From Sinomonas sp. R1AF57 (GTDB lineage Bacteria > Actinomycetota > Actinomycetes > Actinomycetales > Micrococcaceae), in assembly GCF_002224485.1 (NCBI RefSeq), contig NZ_CP022463.1, positions 3,148,336 through 3,212,335 of the forward strand: a stretch of 64,000 bases of DNA. The letters are read 5' to 3'. Positions 32,364 to 41,900 of the stretch are shown here, piece after piece (position 1 is the stretch's first letter; every line of letters begins with the position of its first letter). The position numbers and the translations under genes were made by a program. The notes under the pieces were generated by a model that worked only from the letters and a program-made list of their open reading frames with translations, was not told the origin of the DNA and ran no database searches.

Positions 32364-32786
32364 TCAGATGTCCGTGAGCCTCTGCAGCACCTCGAGGTCC
32401 CGCACCAGTCGGTCGTAGCGCGAGGCCCCCAGCTCCCGGCGCCATTCGGCCTCGATCCGCCCGATCTCCGCGCTCGCGGCCGCCGTCGCCGCCGCCCCAC
32501 GCGATGCCACCCGGACGAGCGAAGCCCGCGCGTCAGTGGGATCGGGCACGCGCTCCACGTACCCGGCATCCTCGAGGGCCTGGACGAGCGCGCTCGCCGT
32601 CTGCTTCGTGACCTTGGCCCGGTCGGCGAGCTCTGTCACCCGCGAGCCGTGCTGGGATATCCGCTGGAACACGCGGGACTGCGCCATCGTGATGTCGGTG
32701 AACCCGGCGGCCGTGACCGCCTCGAAGACCCGGTCCTCGAGGGCGCGGTACGGGATGTAGAGGAGCAGTCCGATGTTCAACGCCAC
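32364..32786 (-). CDS. MarR-family regulator of the DinB/DUF1304 operon
   Basis: 140 residues from GTG 32786 (VALNIGLLLYIPYRALED). This start was chosen because a minus-strand TATAAT lies at 32793-32798, seven bases upstream, giving a leaderless message. An in-frame ATG at 32816 lies upstream of that box and has no ribosome site. The winged-helix features are TMAQSRVFQRISQHG, VTELADRAKVTKQTASALVQAL and GYVERVPDPTDARASLVRVA. It is divergent from the DinB-like gene, with a palindrome covering both promoters, so it probably represses both and responds to a small molecule. Confidence 0.85.
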   Translation of the reverse strand: MALNIGLLLYIPYRALEDRVFEAVTAAGFTDITMAQSRVFQRISQHGSRVTELADRAKVTKQTASALVQALEDAGYVERVPDPTDARASLVRVASRGAAATAAASAEIGRIEAEWRRELGASRYDRLVRDLEVLQRLTDI

Positions 32787-32789
32787 CCC

Positions 32790-32819
32790 TTGATTATAGT
32801 CAGTCTCCCTGACCATAAT
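32790..32819. promoter_or_regulatory. Divergent promoters covered by a MarR-type palindrome
   Basis: TTATAGTCAG (32794-32803) and CTGACCATAA (32809-32818) form a 9-of-10 inverted repeat. For the + strand, TTGATT (32790-32795) and CATAAT (32814-32819) are 18 bases apart. For the - strand the TATAAT lies at 32793-32798. One bound dimer would block both directions. Confidence 0.65.
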
Positions 32820-32870
32820 TGATCAGGAACTCGTACTTCTTCTGCTGCAGATCCCTGCAAGGAGTGCCCG

Positions 32871-33488
32871 ATGCGCGGTGACGAACTCTGGGCCCATGTC
32901 CACGCCGAGCGCGGCGCGCTCGCAAGCCTCCTCTCGGGCCTCACGCCCGAGCAGTGGGACTCCCCGAGCCTCTGCCCAGGCTGGCGCGTGCGCGATGTCG
33001 CCGCGCATGTCATCTCGGCAGCGCAGACCGGTGTCCTGGGCGAGGCGGCGGCGTTCGCGCGCGCCCGCGGCGGCTTCGACCGGATGAACCTCCTCGAAGG
33101 CCAGCGGCGCGGCTCCGCCCCGGTGACCGAGATCCTCGGCGACTACCGGCGGCTGGCGGCCTCGCGCCGTCGTGCGCCGGGAACCGGAGGCGTCACCCCG
33201 CTGCTCGACGTCCTCGTCCACACCCAGGACATCGCGATCCCCCTCGGCCTCGCGCACCGCATGCCCGTCGACGCGGCGGCCGCGTGCACGGAGCAGGTGT
33301 GGCGGGTCGCCTTCCCCTTCAACGCACGACGCCGGCTGGCTGGCTTCGGCCTCCGTGCCACCGACGCGGACTGGCAGGCCGGCGACGGCCCCGCCGTCGA
33401 GGGTCCCATCGAGGCCCTCCTGACGCTGCTCACGGGCCGACGGGCGTGGCTGCACCGCCTCGCCGGTCCCGGAGTGGCACGTCTGTAG
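32871..33488 (+). CDS. DinB/maleylpyruvate isomerase-like (mycothiol-dependent family) protein
   Basis: 205 residues. The N-terminal four-helix bundle typical of MDMPI/DinB proteins has LWAHVHAERGALASLL, CPGWRVRDVAAHVISAA and LLDVLVHTQDIAIPLG. The three histidines suited to bind one metal are near residues 10, 46 and 118. Family members catalyse thiol (mycothiol or bacillithiol)-dependent isomerisations or transfers. PAGRPA-type variation aside, the C-terminal half follows the usual pattern (LRATDADWQAGDGPAVEGP). It is the first gene of an operon with a DUF1304 membrane protein and is controlled by the divergent MarR gene, which suggests detoxification. Confidence 0.82.
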   Translation: MRGDELWAHVHAERGALASLLSGLTPEQWDSPSLCPGWRVRDVAAHVISAAQTGVLGEAAAFARARGGFDRMNLLEGQRRGSAPVTEILGDYRRLAASRRRAPGTGGVTPLLDVLVHTQDIAIPLGLAHRMPVDAAAACTEQVWRVAFPFNARRRLAGFGLRATDADWQAGDGPAVEGPIEALLTLLTGRRAWLHRLAGPGVARL

Positions 33489-33521
33489 TTCCCACGCAGG
33501 ACCAGGCCCGAGGAGGCCGCC

Positions 33522-33911
33522 ATGAACCTCGTCACCCAGATCGCCGCGGGGCTGTCCGCCCTCATCCTCGTGGTCGTCGGGATCCTCGAAATCCGCTTCT
33601 ACGGAGACCAGCGCTTCCGGCCCATCTTCTACGTGGACCCGGGAACCGAGGGTGCCGTGCGCATGTGGGCCCAGAACATCGGCGCGGTCAACATCGTCAC
33701 GGCCGCCGGCATCGCGTCCGGCCTGTGGATGGCCAACGCGGGAACCGGCCTCGTGCACGGCATGGGCGTCGGGATCGTCGTGTACACGCTCGCGGCCAAC
33801 CTGCTCCTCGGCCCGTGGCTTGGCGTCACCGAGCGGAGGCTGTGGGGCAGCGCGATCGGCCAGGCCTCCTTGCCGCTCGTGGGGCTCGTGGCGTTCGCCG
33901 TCGCGGGGTGA
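33522..33911 (+). CDS. DUF1304 family small membrane protein
   Basis: 129 residues with four predicted membrane helices: IAAGLSALILVVVGILEI, IGAVNIVTAAGIASGLW, GMGVGIVVYTLAANLLLG and QASLPLVGLVAFAVA. The short loop RFYGDQRFRPIF is the part usually conserved in DUF1304. GGAGG lies upstream of the ATG. It lies 33 bases after the DinB-like gene and shares its MarR-controlled promoter. The family has no established function. Co-regulation hints at a role in handling a toxic organic compound. Confidence 0.8.
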   Translation: MNLVTQIAAGLSALILVVVGILEIRFYGDQRFRPIFYVDPGTEGAVRMWAQNIGAVNIVTAAGIASGLWMANAGTGLVHGMGVGIVVYTLAANLLLGPWLGVTERRLWGSAIGQASLPLVGLVAFAVAG

Positions 33912-33987
33912 CCCGCGCGTTACCGCTTGGACGGCGCTGCCGCGCGCGGCGGCGGCGGGTCGGGGCCGCCGGAAGCGCAGGCCCCAG

Positions 33988-35181
33988 TCAGTCCCGGTGC
34001 CTGCGCAGGACGGCGACCAGCACCGCCGCCGCGGCGGCTGCGGCCGTCATGACGAGGGCCATCGGCACTGCGGAGTCCTCGCCCGCGAGGCCGGGCAGCG
34101 GGGACACCACGGCGCCGAACACGAACTGCGAGGCGCCGAGGAGGGCGGAGCCGCTGCCGGAGACGTGCCGCACCTCCCCGAGCGCGAGGGCCGAGGAGTT
34201 GCCCATGACGAACCCGACGCTCGTCACCGCGACCCAGACCGGGATCGCGAGGATCCATCGTGGCCCGGGAAGGAGCGCCACGGCAAGGATCGCGATGCTG
34301 GCCGCGAGGAGGACCGGGACGGCCACGCCGATCATCGCCTGGGCGCCCAGCCGCCGCACGAGCCGGGACGAGACGTAGCCGGAGGTGATGAGGCCCACGG
34401 CGTTCGCGCCGAACAGGACGCCGTACGCGACCGCGGAGAAGCCCATCACGTTCTGGTAGACGAAGGAGCTCGCGGAGATGTAGGCCATCATCACCGCGAA
34501 CGTCGTGGCGAACAGCGCCGCGAAGCCGAGGTACCGGGGGACGCGGAACAGCTGGGCGAACCCGCCTGCGAGGCTGTGCTTCCCGCGCGCCTCGCGCGGG
34601 AGGGTCTCGCGGAAGACCGTCGAGACGCTCAGCATCATGAGGGCGAACACGAGCCCGAGGACCCACATGATGCCGCGCCACCCGATCGGCCCCTCGAGGA
34701 GCGCGCCGATCGACGGCGCGAGGACCGGGGCGACGCCTCCCACGGTCATCATGAGGCTCATGGTCCGGGCCGTCTCGTGGCCCTTCGTGAGGTCCACGAT
34801 GATGGCCCGCGCGATCACGATCCCCGCCGCGCCGCACAGGCCCTGGAAGAGCCGGCCCACGACGAGCACCTCGAGGCTCGGCGCGATCGCCGCGACCACG
34901 CTCGACGCGATCGCACCGACGTTCCCCACCAGCAGCGGGCGCAGCCGGCCGAACCGGTCCGAGAGCGAGCCGAACACGAGCTGGCCCGCCGCCATCCCGA
35001 GCAGGAACCCGGTCAGCGTCAGCTGCACGCCCGACGCCGTGGCAGCGAACTCCTGCTGCACGCGCGGGAACCCGGGCAGGTACAGGTCGGTCGAAAGCGG
35101 CGCGGCCGTCGCGAGGAAGGCGAGGACCAGGAGCCAGCCCGCGCTGATGCCGCCGCTGCGGTTCAGCGCGTGCGCGGGCAT
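33988..35181 (-). CDS. MFS drug-efflux transporter (Bcr/CflA-like, 12 TM)
   Basis: 397 residues from ATG 35181. First helix and loop: APLSTDLYLPGFPRVQQEF, the Bcr/CflA signature. Motif A is VFGSLSDRFGRLRPLLVG, and GAAGIVIARAIIVDL is motif C-like in helix 5. The second-half loop SRLVRRLGAQAMIG is also conserved. Twelve hydrophobic spans are visible. Such pumps export bicyclomycin, sulfonamides or other drugs by proton antiport. It has no adjoining regulator; the SGNH gene ends 88 bases upstream on the same strand. Confidence 0.87.
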   Translation of the reverse strand: MPAHALNRSGGISAGWLLVLAFLATAAPLSTDLYLPGFPRVQQEFAATASGVQLTLTGFLLGMAAGQLVFGSLSDRFGRLRPLLVGNVGAIASSVVAAIAPSLEVLVVGRLFQGLCGAAGIVIARAIIVDLTKGHETARTMSLMMTVGGVAPVLAPSIGALLEGPIGWRGIMWVLGLVFALMMLSVSTVFRETLPREARGKHSLAGGFAQLFRVPRYLGFAALFATTFAVMMAYISASSFVYQNVMGFSAVAYGVLFGANAVGLITSGYVSSRLVRRLGAQAMIGVAVPVLLAASIAILAVALLPGPRWILAIPVWVAVTSVGFVMGNSSALALGEVRHVSGSGSALLGASQFVFGAVVSPLPGLAGEDSAVPMALVMTAAAAAAAVLVAVLRRHRD

Positions 35182-35269
35182 CGCTGTAGGAAGGTGGTTG
35201 AGACGTCAGGCACCCGACAAGCCTAGGCGGTCTGCCCGTTCGTGACGCTCCAGGCTCTGCTACCCACAC

Positions 35270-36121
35270 CTAGGAAAGCCAGCCCGGGGTCCGGGCGAGG
35301 ACCTCGGGGTGCTCCTCGACGTACCGTCGCAGCCCGCCCGTGCGGGGAACCTTGACGGGCTCGGGCCAGCGGGGCTCGAGGTAGTCGCCGAGGGTCACGC
35401 CGCGCAGCTTGCGCCCGATGAGGGGGACGACCCAGTCCTGCAGCCACGTGCGCTGCTGCGACACCCACTCGCGGGCCGTGCGGCGCGCGGGCTCCTCCCA
35501 TTCCTTGGGCTCCATGCGGTGCGGGACCCCGAGGTGGTCCAGGACCTGGCGGGCGAGGAACTTGTGGCCCGCCTTGGACATGTGGAGGCGGTCGGAGTCC
35601 CACATGCGCCGATCGGCGTACTCGTCGAAGCACCAGTAGTCCACGAGCACGGCGTCGAGTTCGCGCGCCAGCGCGCGCACATGGGCGTTGTACTGCCAGT
35701 TGCGGCGCTTGAGGGGCTCGAGGAGAGGGTTGACCTTGACGTCGTAGCCGGTGAAGAGCACCAGCGTGGCGCCCGTCTCGGCGAGGGCCCGGGCGAGTCC
35801 GCTGTACTCGGCGAGCAGGTCGTCCATGTCGGTGCCGAGGTCGAGGATGTCGTTCCCGCCGGCGTAGAGCGTGACGAGGGTCGGCTCCATCGCGAGGGCC
35901 GGCTCGAGCTGGTCCGCGATGATCTGCCGCAGCCGCTTCGAGCGCACCGCGAGGTTTGCGTACTCCCAGCCCTTCTCGGCTTTGGCGAGCTTCTCGGCGA
36001 CGCGGTCGGCCCAGCCGCGGACTCCGTTGGGCAGGAGGGGGTTCCAGTCCCCCACGCCCTCGGTGAAGGAGTCGCCCAGGGCGACGAACCTCCTCCGGCT
36101 CCCGGACACGCGCTCAGCCAC
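35270..36121 (-). CDS. SGNH/GDSL-type hydrolase, copy 2
   Basis: 283 residues from GTG 36121. SGNH blocks: FVALGDSFTEGVGD, NLAVRSKRLRQ, TLYAGGNDILDLG and DRLHMSKAGHKFLARQ. It matches the paralogue at 17316-18083 block by block, including LLPNGVRGWADRVAE, and has a longer C-terminal tail (SQQRTWLQDWVVPLIGRKLRG). No signal peptide is seen. The gene is divergent from the TetR-controlled efflux operon, with a large palindrome between them, so it might share that regulation. Confidence 0.85.
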   Translation of the reverse strand: MAERVSGSRRRFVALGDSFTEGVGDWNPLLPNGVRGWADRVAEKLAKAEKGWEYANLAVRSKRLRQIIADQLEPALAMEPTLVTLYAGGNDILDLGTDMDDLLAEYSGLARALAETGATLVLFTGYDVKVNPLLEPLKRRNWQYNAHVRALARELDAVLVDYWCFDEYADRRMWDSDRLHMSKAGHKFLARQVLDHLGVPHRMEPKEWEEPARRTAREWVSQQRTWLQDWVVPLIGRKLRGVTLGDYLEPRWPEPVKVPRTGGLRRYVEEHPEVLARTPGWLS

Positions 36122-36190
36122 GCCGGGAGTCTAGGCGCGGCAGGCCACGCGCAGCCGACGCCCGGGTTAACGCGAGACGACATGCGGCGC

Positions 36191-36234
36191 GGGTGAACAC
36201 TCGTTTACCCTTGGAGGTAAACGCACGTTCACCC
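36191..36234. promoter_or_regulatory. Large imperfect palindrome, probable TetR operator
   Basis: Arms 36191-36209 and 36216-36234 match at 16 of 19 positions around CTTGGA. The core is GTTTACC-CTTGGA-GGTAAAC, flanked by GGTGAAC/GTTCACC. It lies 20 bases before the efflux-pump ATG and 70 bases before the SGNH start. The length suits two TetR dimers. The TetR gene is the last gene of the operon. Confidence 0.7.
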
Positions 36235-36254
36235 TTCCCAGCTCCGAAGGATCC

Positions 36255-38228
36255 ATGAGCACCTCCCCGCACGCCGCCCCCACTCCCGCCGCACCCGGAC
36301 GCCGCGACAGCAGCACGCCGGCCGGGCGCCGTCGTGCGCCCTGGCTCCTCACGCTGGTGCTGTCCCTCTCGGGGACGCTGGTCGCGCTGCAGCAGACGCT
36401 CGTCGTCCCGCTCCTGCCGGACTTCCCGAAGATCCTCGGCGTCTCCCCGGAGGACGCCTCGTGGCTCGTGACCGCGACCCTCCTGACCGCGGCCGTCGCG
36501 ACCCCCATCGTGTCCAAGCTCGCGGACATGTTCGGGAAGAAGCTCATGATGCTCGTGTGCCTCGGGGTCATGATCGCAGGCTCCGTGGTCGCCGCCGTGG
36601 GGCTCGGGTTCGCCTGGGTCATCGTCGGACGGGCGCTGCAGGGCTTCTCGGCCTCGCTCATCCCCGTGGGGATCAGCATCATGCGGGACGAGCTCCCGCC
36701 GAAGAGGGTGGGCGGCGCGGTCGCCCTCATGTCCGCGACGCTCGGGATCGGCGGGGCGCTGGGCCTGCCGCTGGCCGGCGTCATCTACGACAACCTCGGC
36801 TGGCACAGCCTCTTCTGGGTCACCGGCGCCGCGGGCGTAGCGATGTTCGCCGCGATCCTCGGCAGCATCCCCGAGTCGCGGGTCAAGACGCCAGGCCGCT
36901 TCGACCTCCCCGGCGCGCTCCTGCTCTCCGCCGCCCTCGTCGCGCTGCTGCTCGCGGTGACGAAGGGCGGAACGTGGGGCTGGGGCAGCCCGGCGGTCCT
37001 CGGCCTGTTCCTCGCCGCCGCGGCGCTGCTCGCGGTGTGGTTCCCCTACGAGCTGCGGGTCGGCGCCCCGATGGTGGACCTGCGCACGTCCGCCCGCCGG
37101 CCGGTGCTGCTGACGAACATCGCCTCGGTCCTCGTGGGCTTCTCGATGTTCGCGAACCTCCTCCTTGCCTCGCAGCAGCTCCAGTTCCCCACCGCGACCG
37201 GCTACGGGTTCGGCCTCACCGTGCTCGAGGCCGGCCTGGTCATGGTCCCGTCCGGCCTGGTCATGGCGGTCTTCGCGCCGGTCTCGGGAGCGATGATCAA
37301 TCGGCTCGGCGGCCGCCTCACGCTCATCATCGGCGCCGCGGTCCTCGCCGTGAGCTACGTGTTCCGCGTCTTCTTCTCCGGCTCCGTGCTCGAGGTCGCG
37401 ATCGGCGCGACCCTCGTCAGCATCGGCACCGCGATCGCGTATGCGCCCATGCCGACCCTCATCATGGGCTCCGTGCCCGTCACCGAGACGGCGAGCGCGA
37501 ACGGGCTCAACGCGCTCCTGCGGGCGGTCGGGACCTCGGCCTCGAGCGCCGCGGTGGCCGCGTTCCTCTCCACCGTGGTCGTGCACCGCGGGGACGCCAC
37601 CTTCCCCTCCGCCGATGCCTTCCACGACGTGTACTGGATGGCCGCCGTGGCCGCGCTCGGCGCCATCGCCGTCGTCTGGTTCGTCCCCAAGCCGACCCCC
37701 ACGACGGTGCACGCGGCGCGGGAAGGCGGCGACGTCGTCGTGCGCGGGATCCTCCGCACGGGGGCCGGGACGCCGGCCACGCGCGGGCTGGTCACCGTGC
37801 TCACGCTCGACGGCACGCCCATGGACTGGGCGCGGATCGACACCGAGGGCCGGTTCTCGGTTGCGGTCCCCGAGGCCGGGCAGTACCTCGCGGTCGCGAC
37901 GGCGCCGGGCTGGGCGCCGTCGGCCCGGGTCGTGCGGCTCGAGCCGGAGACGCCGCACGAGCTGCTGCTCGGCGAGGAGCAGGCACTGCACGGGATGGTG
38001 CACGACGCCGCCGGCGCACCGGTGCGCGGGGCGGTCCTCTCCGTCGTGGGCTGGGAAGGCGCGTTCGAGGGCACGGCCCGCACGGACGACGACGGCCGCT
38101 ACCGCCTCCTGCTGCCCCCGGCCGGACGCTACGTCGTGAGCCTGCTCGACCCGGCGACCGAGCACGCCCAGGCCCGCAAGGTGCACATCGAGACTCGCTC
38201 GCAGCAGCTCGACTGGGTCACGCCGTGA
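36255..38228 (+). CDS. DHA2-type MFS efflux transporter fused to C-terminal beta-sandwich (carboxypeptidase-regulatory-like) domains
   Basis: 657 residues. Residues 1-480 are a 14-span drug transporter: QQTLVVPLLPDFPKILG, VSKLADMFGKKLMMLVC (motif A), GRALQGFSASLIPVG and GPLAGVIYDN-like motif C (LGLPLAGVIYDNLGW). After the last span come about 165 residues holding two similar beta-sandwich repeats: VVVRGILRTGAGTPATRG with GRFSVAVPEAGQYLAV, then LHGMVHDAAGAPVRGAV with GRYRLLLPPAGRYVV. These look like carboxypeptidase regulatory/CNA-B-type domains, rare on MFS pumps. GAAGGA precedes the ATG. It overlaps the TetR gene by GTGA. Confidence 0.87.
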   Translation: MSTSPHAAPTPAAPGRRDSSTPAGRRRAPWLLTLVLSLSGTLVALQQTLVVPLLPDFPKILGVSPEDASWLVTATLLTAAVATPIVSKLADMFGKKLMMLVCLGVMIAGSVVAAVGLGFAWVIVGRALQGFSASLIPVGISIMRDELPPKRVGGAVALMSATLGIGGALGLPLAGVIYDNLGWHSLFWVTGAAGVAMFAAILGSIPESRVKTPGRFDLPGALLLSAALVALLLAVTKGGTWGWGSPAVLGLFLAAAALLAVWFPYELRVGAPMVDLRTSARRPVLLTNIASVLVGFSMFANLLLASQQLQFPTATGYGFGLTVLEAGLVMVPSGLVMAVFAPVSGAMINRLGGRLTLIIGAAVLAVSYVFRVFFSGSVLEVAIGATLVSIGTAIAYAPMPTLIMGSVPVTETASANGLNALLRAVGTSASSAAVAAFLSTVVVHRGDATFPSADAFHDVYWMAAVAALGAIAVVWFVPKPTPTTVHAAREGGDVVVRGILRTGAGTPATRGLVTVLTLDGTPMDWARIDTEGRFSVAVPEAGQYLAVATAPGWAPSARVVRLEPETPHELLLGEEQALHGMVHDAAGAPVRGAVLSVVGWEGAFEGTARTDDDGRYRLLLPPAGRYVVSLLDPATEHAQARKVHIETRSQQLDWVTP

Positions 38229-38761
38229 GTGCGCGCGACGCGATCCTGGCCGCCGCGCACGGGCTGTTCGGGGCGCGCGGCTACCGGGCCGTCACGGTGC
38301 GGGAGATCGCGGCGGCGGCCGGCTGCTCGCCCGCGCTCGTGATCAAGCACTTCGGGTCCAAGGAGCAGCTCTTCGCCCAGACCCGCCCCGACGACGCCCT
38401 CACCCACGCCATCACCGCGCCGCGCTCCGAGCTCGGGGAGGCCCTCGTGTTCCGCGTGCTCATGCGCCGCGAGCGGGATCTGCCGGAGCCGTGGATCACG
38501 ATGTCCCGCAACGTCCGGGAGCTGCCCGACTCGGAGGCGGCCCGGGACGCGACCCGCGAGCAGCTCCTGGCCTGGATGGCCGACCTCATGGGCGACACGT
38601 CGCCGGGGCGGCGGCACGCCGAGGTGGTGTGCTCGCTCATGCTCGGGCTCGCGGAGGGCACCCGCACGCTCGGGCTGCTCGCGGCGCCCGGGTGGGAGTT
38701 CGACGACGCCGTGCGGCACTACGGCGCGATCATCCAGGCGGAGATCGACCGGGTCCCGTGA
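38225..38761 (+). CDS. TetR-family repressor of the efflux operon
   Basis: 178 residues from a GTG overlapping the pump stop by 4 bases. The N-terminal helix-turn-helix is clear: ARDAILAAAHGLFGARGY, TVREIAAAAGCSPALVIKHFGSKEQLF. The C-terminal ligand domain includes VLMRRERDLPEPWITMSRNV and CSLMLGLAEGTRTLGL. It is placed after the pump gene and so made from the promoter it probably represses at 36191-36234. The ligand is likely a substrate of the pump. Confidence 0.9.
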   Translation: MSARDAILAAAHGLFGARGYRAVTVREIAAAAGCSPALVIKHFGSKEQLFAQTRPDDALTHAITAPRSELGEALVFRVLMRRERDLPEPWITMSRNVRELPDSEAARDATREQLLAWMADLMGDTSPGRRHAEVVCSLMLGLAEGTRTLGLLAAPGWEFDDAVRHYGAIIQAEIDRVP

Positions 38762-38844
38762 GCCGGGCGGGGCAGGGCGGCGGGCGGGGCGGCGGGCGGG
38801 GCGCCGGTCGTCCGGCCGGGCGTCAGCGCTCGATCGGTGCCACA

Positions 38845-38880
38845 CCGCATGACCGGTGCTGCCCGGCACCGATCATGCGG
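38845..38880. terminator. Hairpin between convergent tetR and jetC
   Basis: CCGCATGACCGGTGC (38845-38859) pairs with GCACCGATCATGCGG (38866-38880) at 14 of 15 positions around a 6-base loop. It lies in the 172-base spacer between convergent genes. The rest of that spacer is a G-rich tract (38762-38815) with repeated GGCGGGCGGGGC and holds no gene. Confidence 0.7.
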
Positions 38881-38933
38881 GCAAGGGCCGACCGTGGGAC
38901 GCACCCCGTCGGAGCCGGACGGCGAACCCGGCG

Positions 38934-41900
38934 TCAGCGCAGCACGATGTCGACCGGATTCGCCTGGGACGCCGGACCGCCCGGGACTGCAGGCCCCTCG
39001 ATGAGGCCCGACCTGTTGGTGCGCTTGTCCCGGAGGATCTCCGTGACCGAGCCCAGGTACCGCGAGAGGTCGATGACGTTCTCCGGCGCGGCGAGCAGGA
39101 GCTGGAACCCGAACTCGTGCAGGGCCGAGATGCCTGCCCCGGCGAACTCCTCGGACGCGAGCACGAAGGCCTCGTCCATCATGACCGTCCCGTAGCTCGT
39201 GAACCCCTGCTCTGCGATGCCCAGTTGGTAGCTCAGGGCGGCGGCCATGATGAACGCGGTGAAGCGCTGCCGCTCGCCGCCGGACATCGAGCCGGTGTCG
39301 GCGTGCACGAACACCTCATCCCGCGGCTCCCCTGTCGCCGCGTCCCGGGACACCCGGTGCTCCTTGCACGAGATGAACACGTGGGCCCTCGTGTCCAGGA
39401 CCTCCGCGCGCCACCGGCGGTCCTCGGGCGTCTGGGACGCGAGCCGCTTCACGAGGCCCTCGAGGGTCTTGTAGCGGATGGTGAGCTGGTCCTCGCCGGG
39501 CGAGCCCGCGCCGTCGTGCGTGCCCGGGGCCGACGCTGGCACCGACGCCGCCGAGACGGCCGACGGCGCGTGGCGCGCCTTGAGCGCCGAGACGATCGCA
39601 TCCTTGAACTGCTTCGCGGACGCGGGCACGGTCTGGCGGATGTCCAGCTCGAGATAGGAGCCCTCGTGGAAGTCCACTCCGGCGAGGATCGAGTTCAGCG
39701 GCAGGATGCGCGCGGCGATCCCGCGGCGCTCCTCGTCCAGGAGGTGGAGCAGGGTCGAGAAGGACTCGTGCGTGCGCTGCGCGAAGAACTCCCGGAACTG
39801 GGACTCCTGGGCGGGCAGGCCCTCGGTCACGATCTGGTGGTAGCGGTCCTCGAAGGCGTCTGCCGCCGCGACAGAGGTGCCGTGGTCCGCCGAGACGACC
39901 GATCCCCAGTCCCGCTGGAACTGCTCGAAGATGCGCGTGAGCCGCTCGGCGGCGGCCTGCGCGCGGCTCTCGGCGGCGTGGATCCTGGCGGCGAGCTGGG
40001 CCTGGACCTCCGCGGCGATGCGTTCGAGGTCGTGCTGGTCGCCGGGCTCGCCGAACTCGGCGAAGAGCGGCGCGAGCATTCCCGTCGCCGCGTCCGACGG
40101 CGGTGCTGCCGCCAGCCGCGAGCGCGCGGCGTCGAGGACGCGGTCGGCGGACGAGAGCTGGCTGTCGAGCTGGCAGTACTCGCTGCCGAGGACGGCTGCG
40201 GCCTCGGTGGATGCCTGGTGCTCGGCGCGGGCCGCCTCGACCTTGGCCCGCAGCGGCTCGAGGTCGCTCTGGGCGGCGAGGGCGTCCCTGAGGCGGTCCT
40301 CGATCCGCGCCAGCTCGTCTTCGGCGACGGCGGAGGAGAGCTCCTCCCACGGCCGGTCGTCCTGCGCGACGCGCCGGAGCGCCTCGATCCGGCGCGCGAC
40401 GCCCTGGTGCGAATCCTCGCTCGCCTGCGCCGCCTCGGCCGCGCGGGCGAGCGCACTCTCGAGCTCGAGGACCCGCGAGGCCAGGAGCTCGACCTTGGCC
40501 CCGTTGTCGAATCCGAGCACGAAGTCCGCGCGGGCGGCGAACCGGTCGTCCTTCTCGACCGTGCCTCGGCCGCGCTTGACCACCCCGCCGAGGCTCAGGC
40601 CCCGCTCGAGGCCGGCGAGCTCGTCGGGGTTCTCGACGCACGGGAACGCGAAGTCCGCGGCAATGCGCTCGCGGACGTACTGGGCCGGGTCGTCGGCGGG
40701 ATCGGCCGGGGTTCCCGAGGACGCGGGGGACGCGGGGGACGCGGAGGACGCGGCAGCGTCCCGGAACTGCAGCTTGGTGAGGAGGTCGCCGTCGCGCACC
40801 TGGGCCAGTGCGAGCTCGGCGCCCGGGACGCGGGCCGAGAGGTCGACGGCGCGCAGCGCCCCGCGCACCGGGTTCGCGTCGAGCCAGCGCGTCACTGCGG
40901 CGAAGTGCCGCCCGGGGACGAGGAGCGTCGTCGCGAGCGAGCGCAGCGCCCGCTCCGCAGCGGGCCGCCAGCGCTCCTCGCCGTCGGCCAGGTCCACGAG
41001 CTCGCCGCCGAACGGCATCTCCTCCTCGGCCAGGCCCAGGGCCTGCGCAATGCGGGCGCGATTCTCCACGGCCGAGGGGGGCAGGAGGCTCTTGCTCGAG
41101 GACATCGCCGCGAGTTCGGCCCGGGCCTCGGCGAGCGCGCGCTTCGCGGTGGCCTGGGCCTCGAACGCCTCGAAGCGGGCCTCCTTGAGCGCCGCACTGT
41201 CGCCCTCGAGGGCGTCCAGGGCCTCGGCCGCCTGCTGGTGGGCGGCCGCCCAGCCCTCGGCTGAGAACGGGAGGTCGAGGCCGGCGTCGCGCATCCCCGC
41301 CCGGGCTGCCTCCTCGACCTCGCGCCGCAGGCGCAGGCCCACTGCAGCGTTGTCGCGGGCCTGCTCGAGCGTGGCGATCTGGTTGCCGCCGGCGTTGTTG
41401 TACTCGGCTTCGAGGGAGCGCAGGTCCGCCGCGAGGGCATCCCGGCGCTGCCGCTCCGCAGCGAGCTCCGCGGCCTTGGCCTGGGCGCTGGCCTTGATCC
41501 CGGCGAGGAGGCGCTCCTGGACCGTGACGGCGTGGGCCTGCCGGACGGCGTCGAACGGCTCAGCGGCGAGTTCGCGCAGCCCCGCGGCCTCCTCGAGCGC
41601 TGCCGCATGCTCGCTGTTGAGCGCCGGGACGGGGGCAAGCTGGTCGCGCTGGAGGCGCACGTCCTCGAGCCGTGCGCGGATGGACATGAGGTTGCTGAAC
41701 TCCTCGACCACCTCGTCGGCGGCGGCGAGGGTGGCAGGAGGGTCGAGGACCTGGTCGCGGAAGAAGCTGTTCACGCTGCCGCCCAGGCCCTTGCCCGCCT
41801 GGATGACGCGCAGGAGCGGGAGCGCCTGGTCGCTTGAGATGCCGAGGAGGCGGCGGAAGCGCTCGGCAAACGTCTTGTGGACGTCGAAGACCTGCGCGTC

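Noticed and set aside
38762..38933. Possible remnant of jetD after jetC
   Set aside because: The spacer is G-rich with a hairpin and shows no TOPRIM or DUF2220-like frame.
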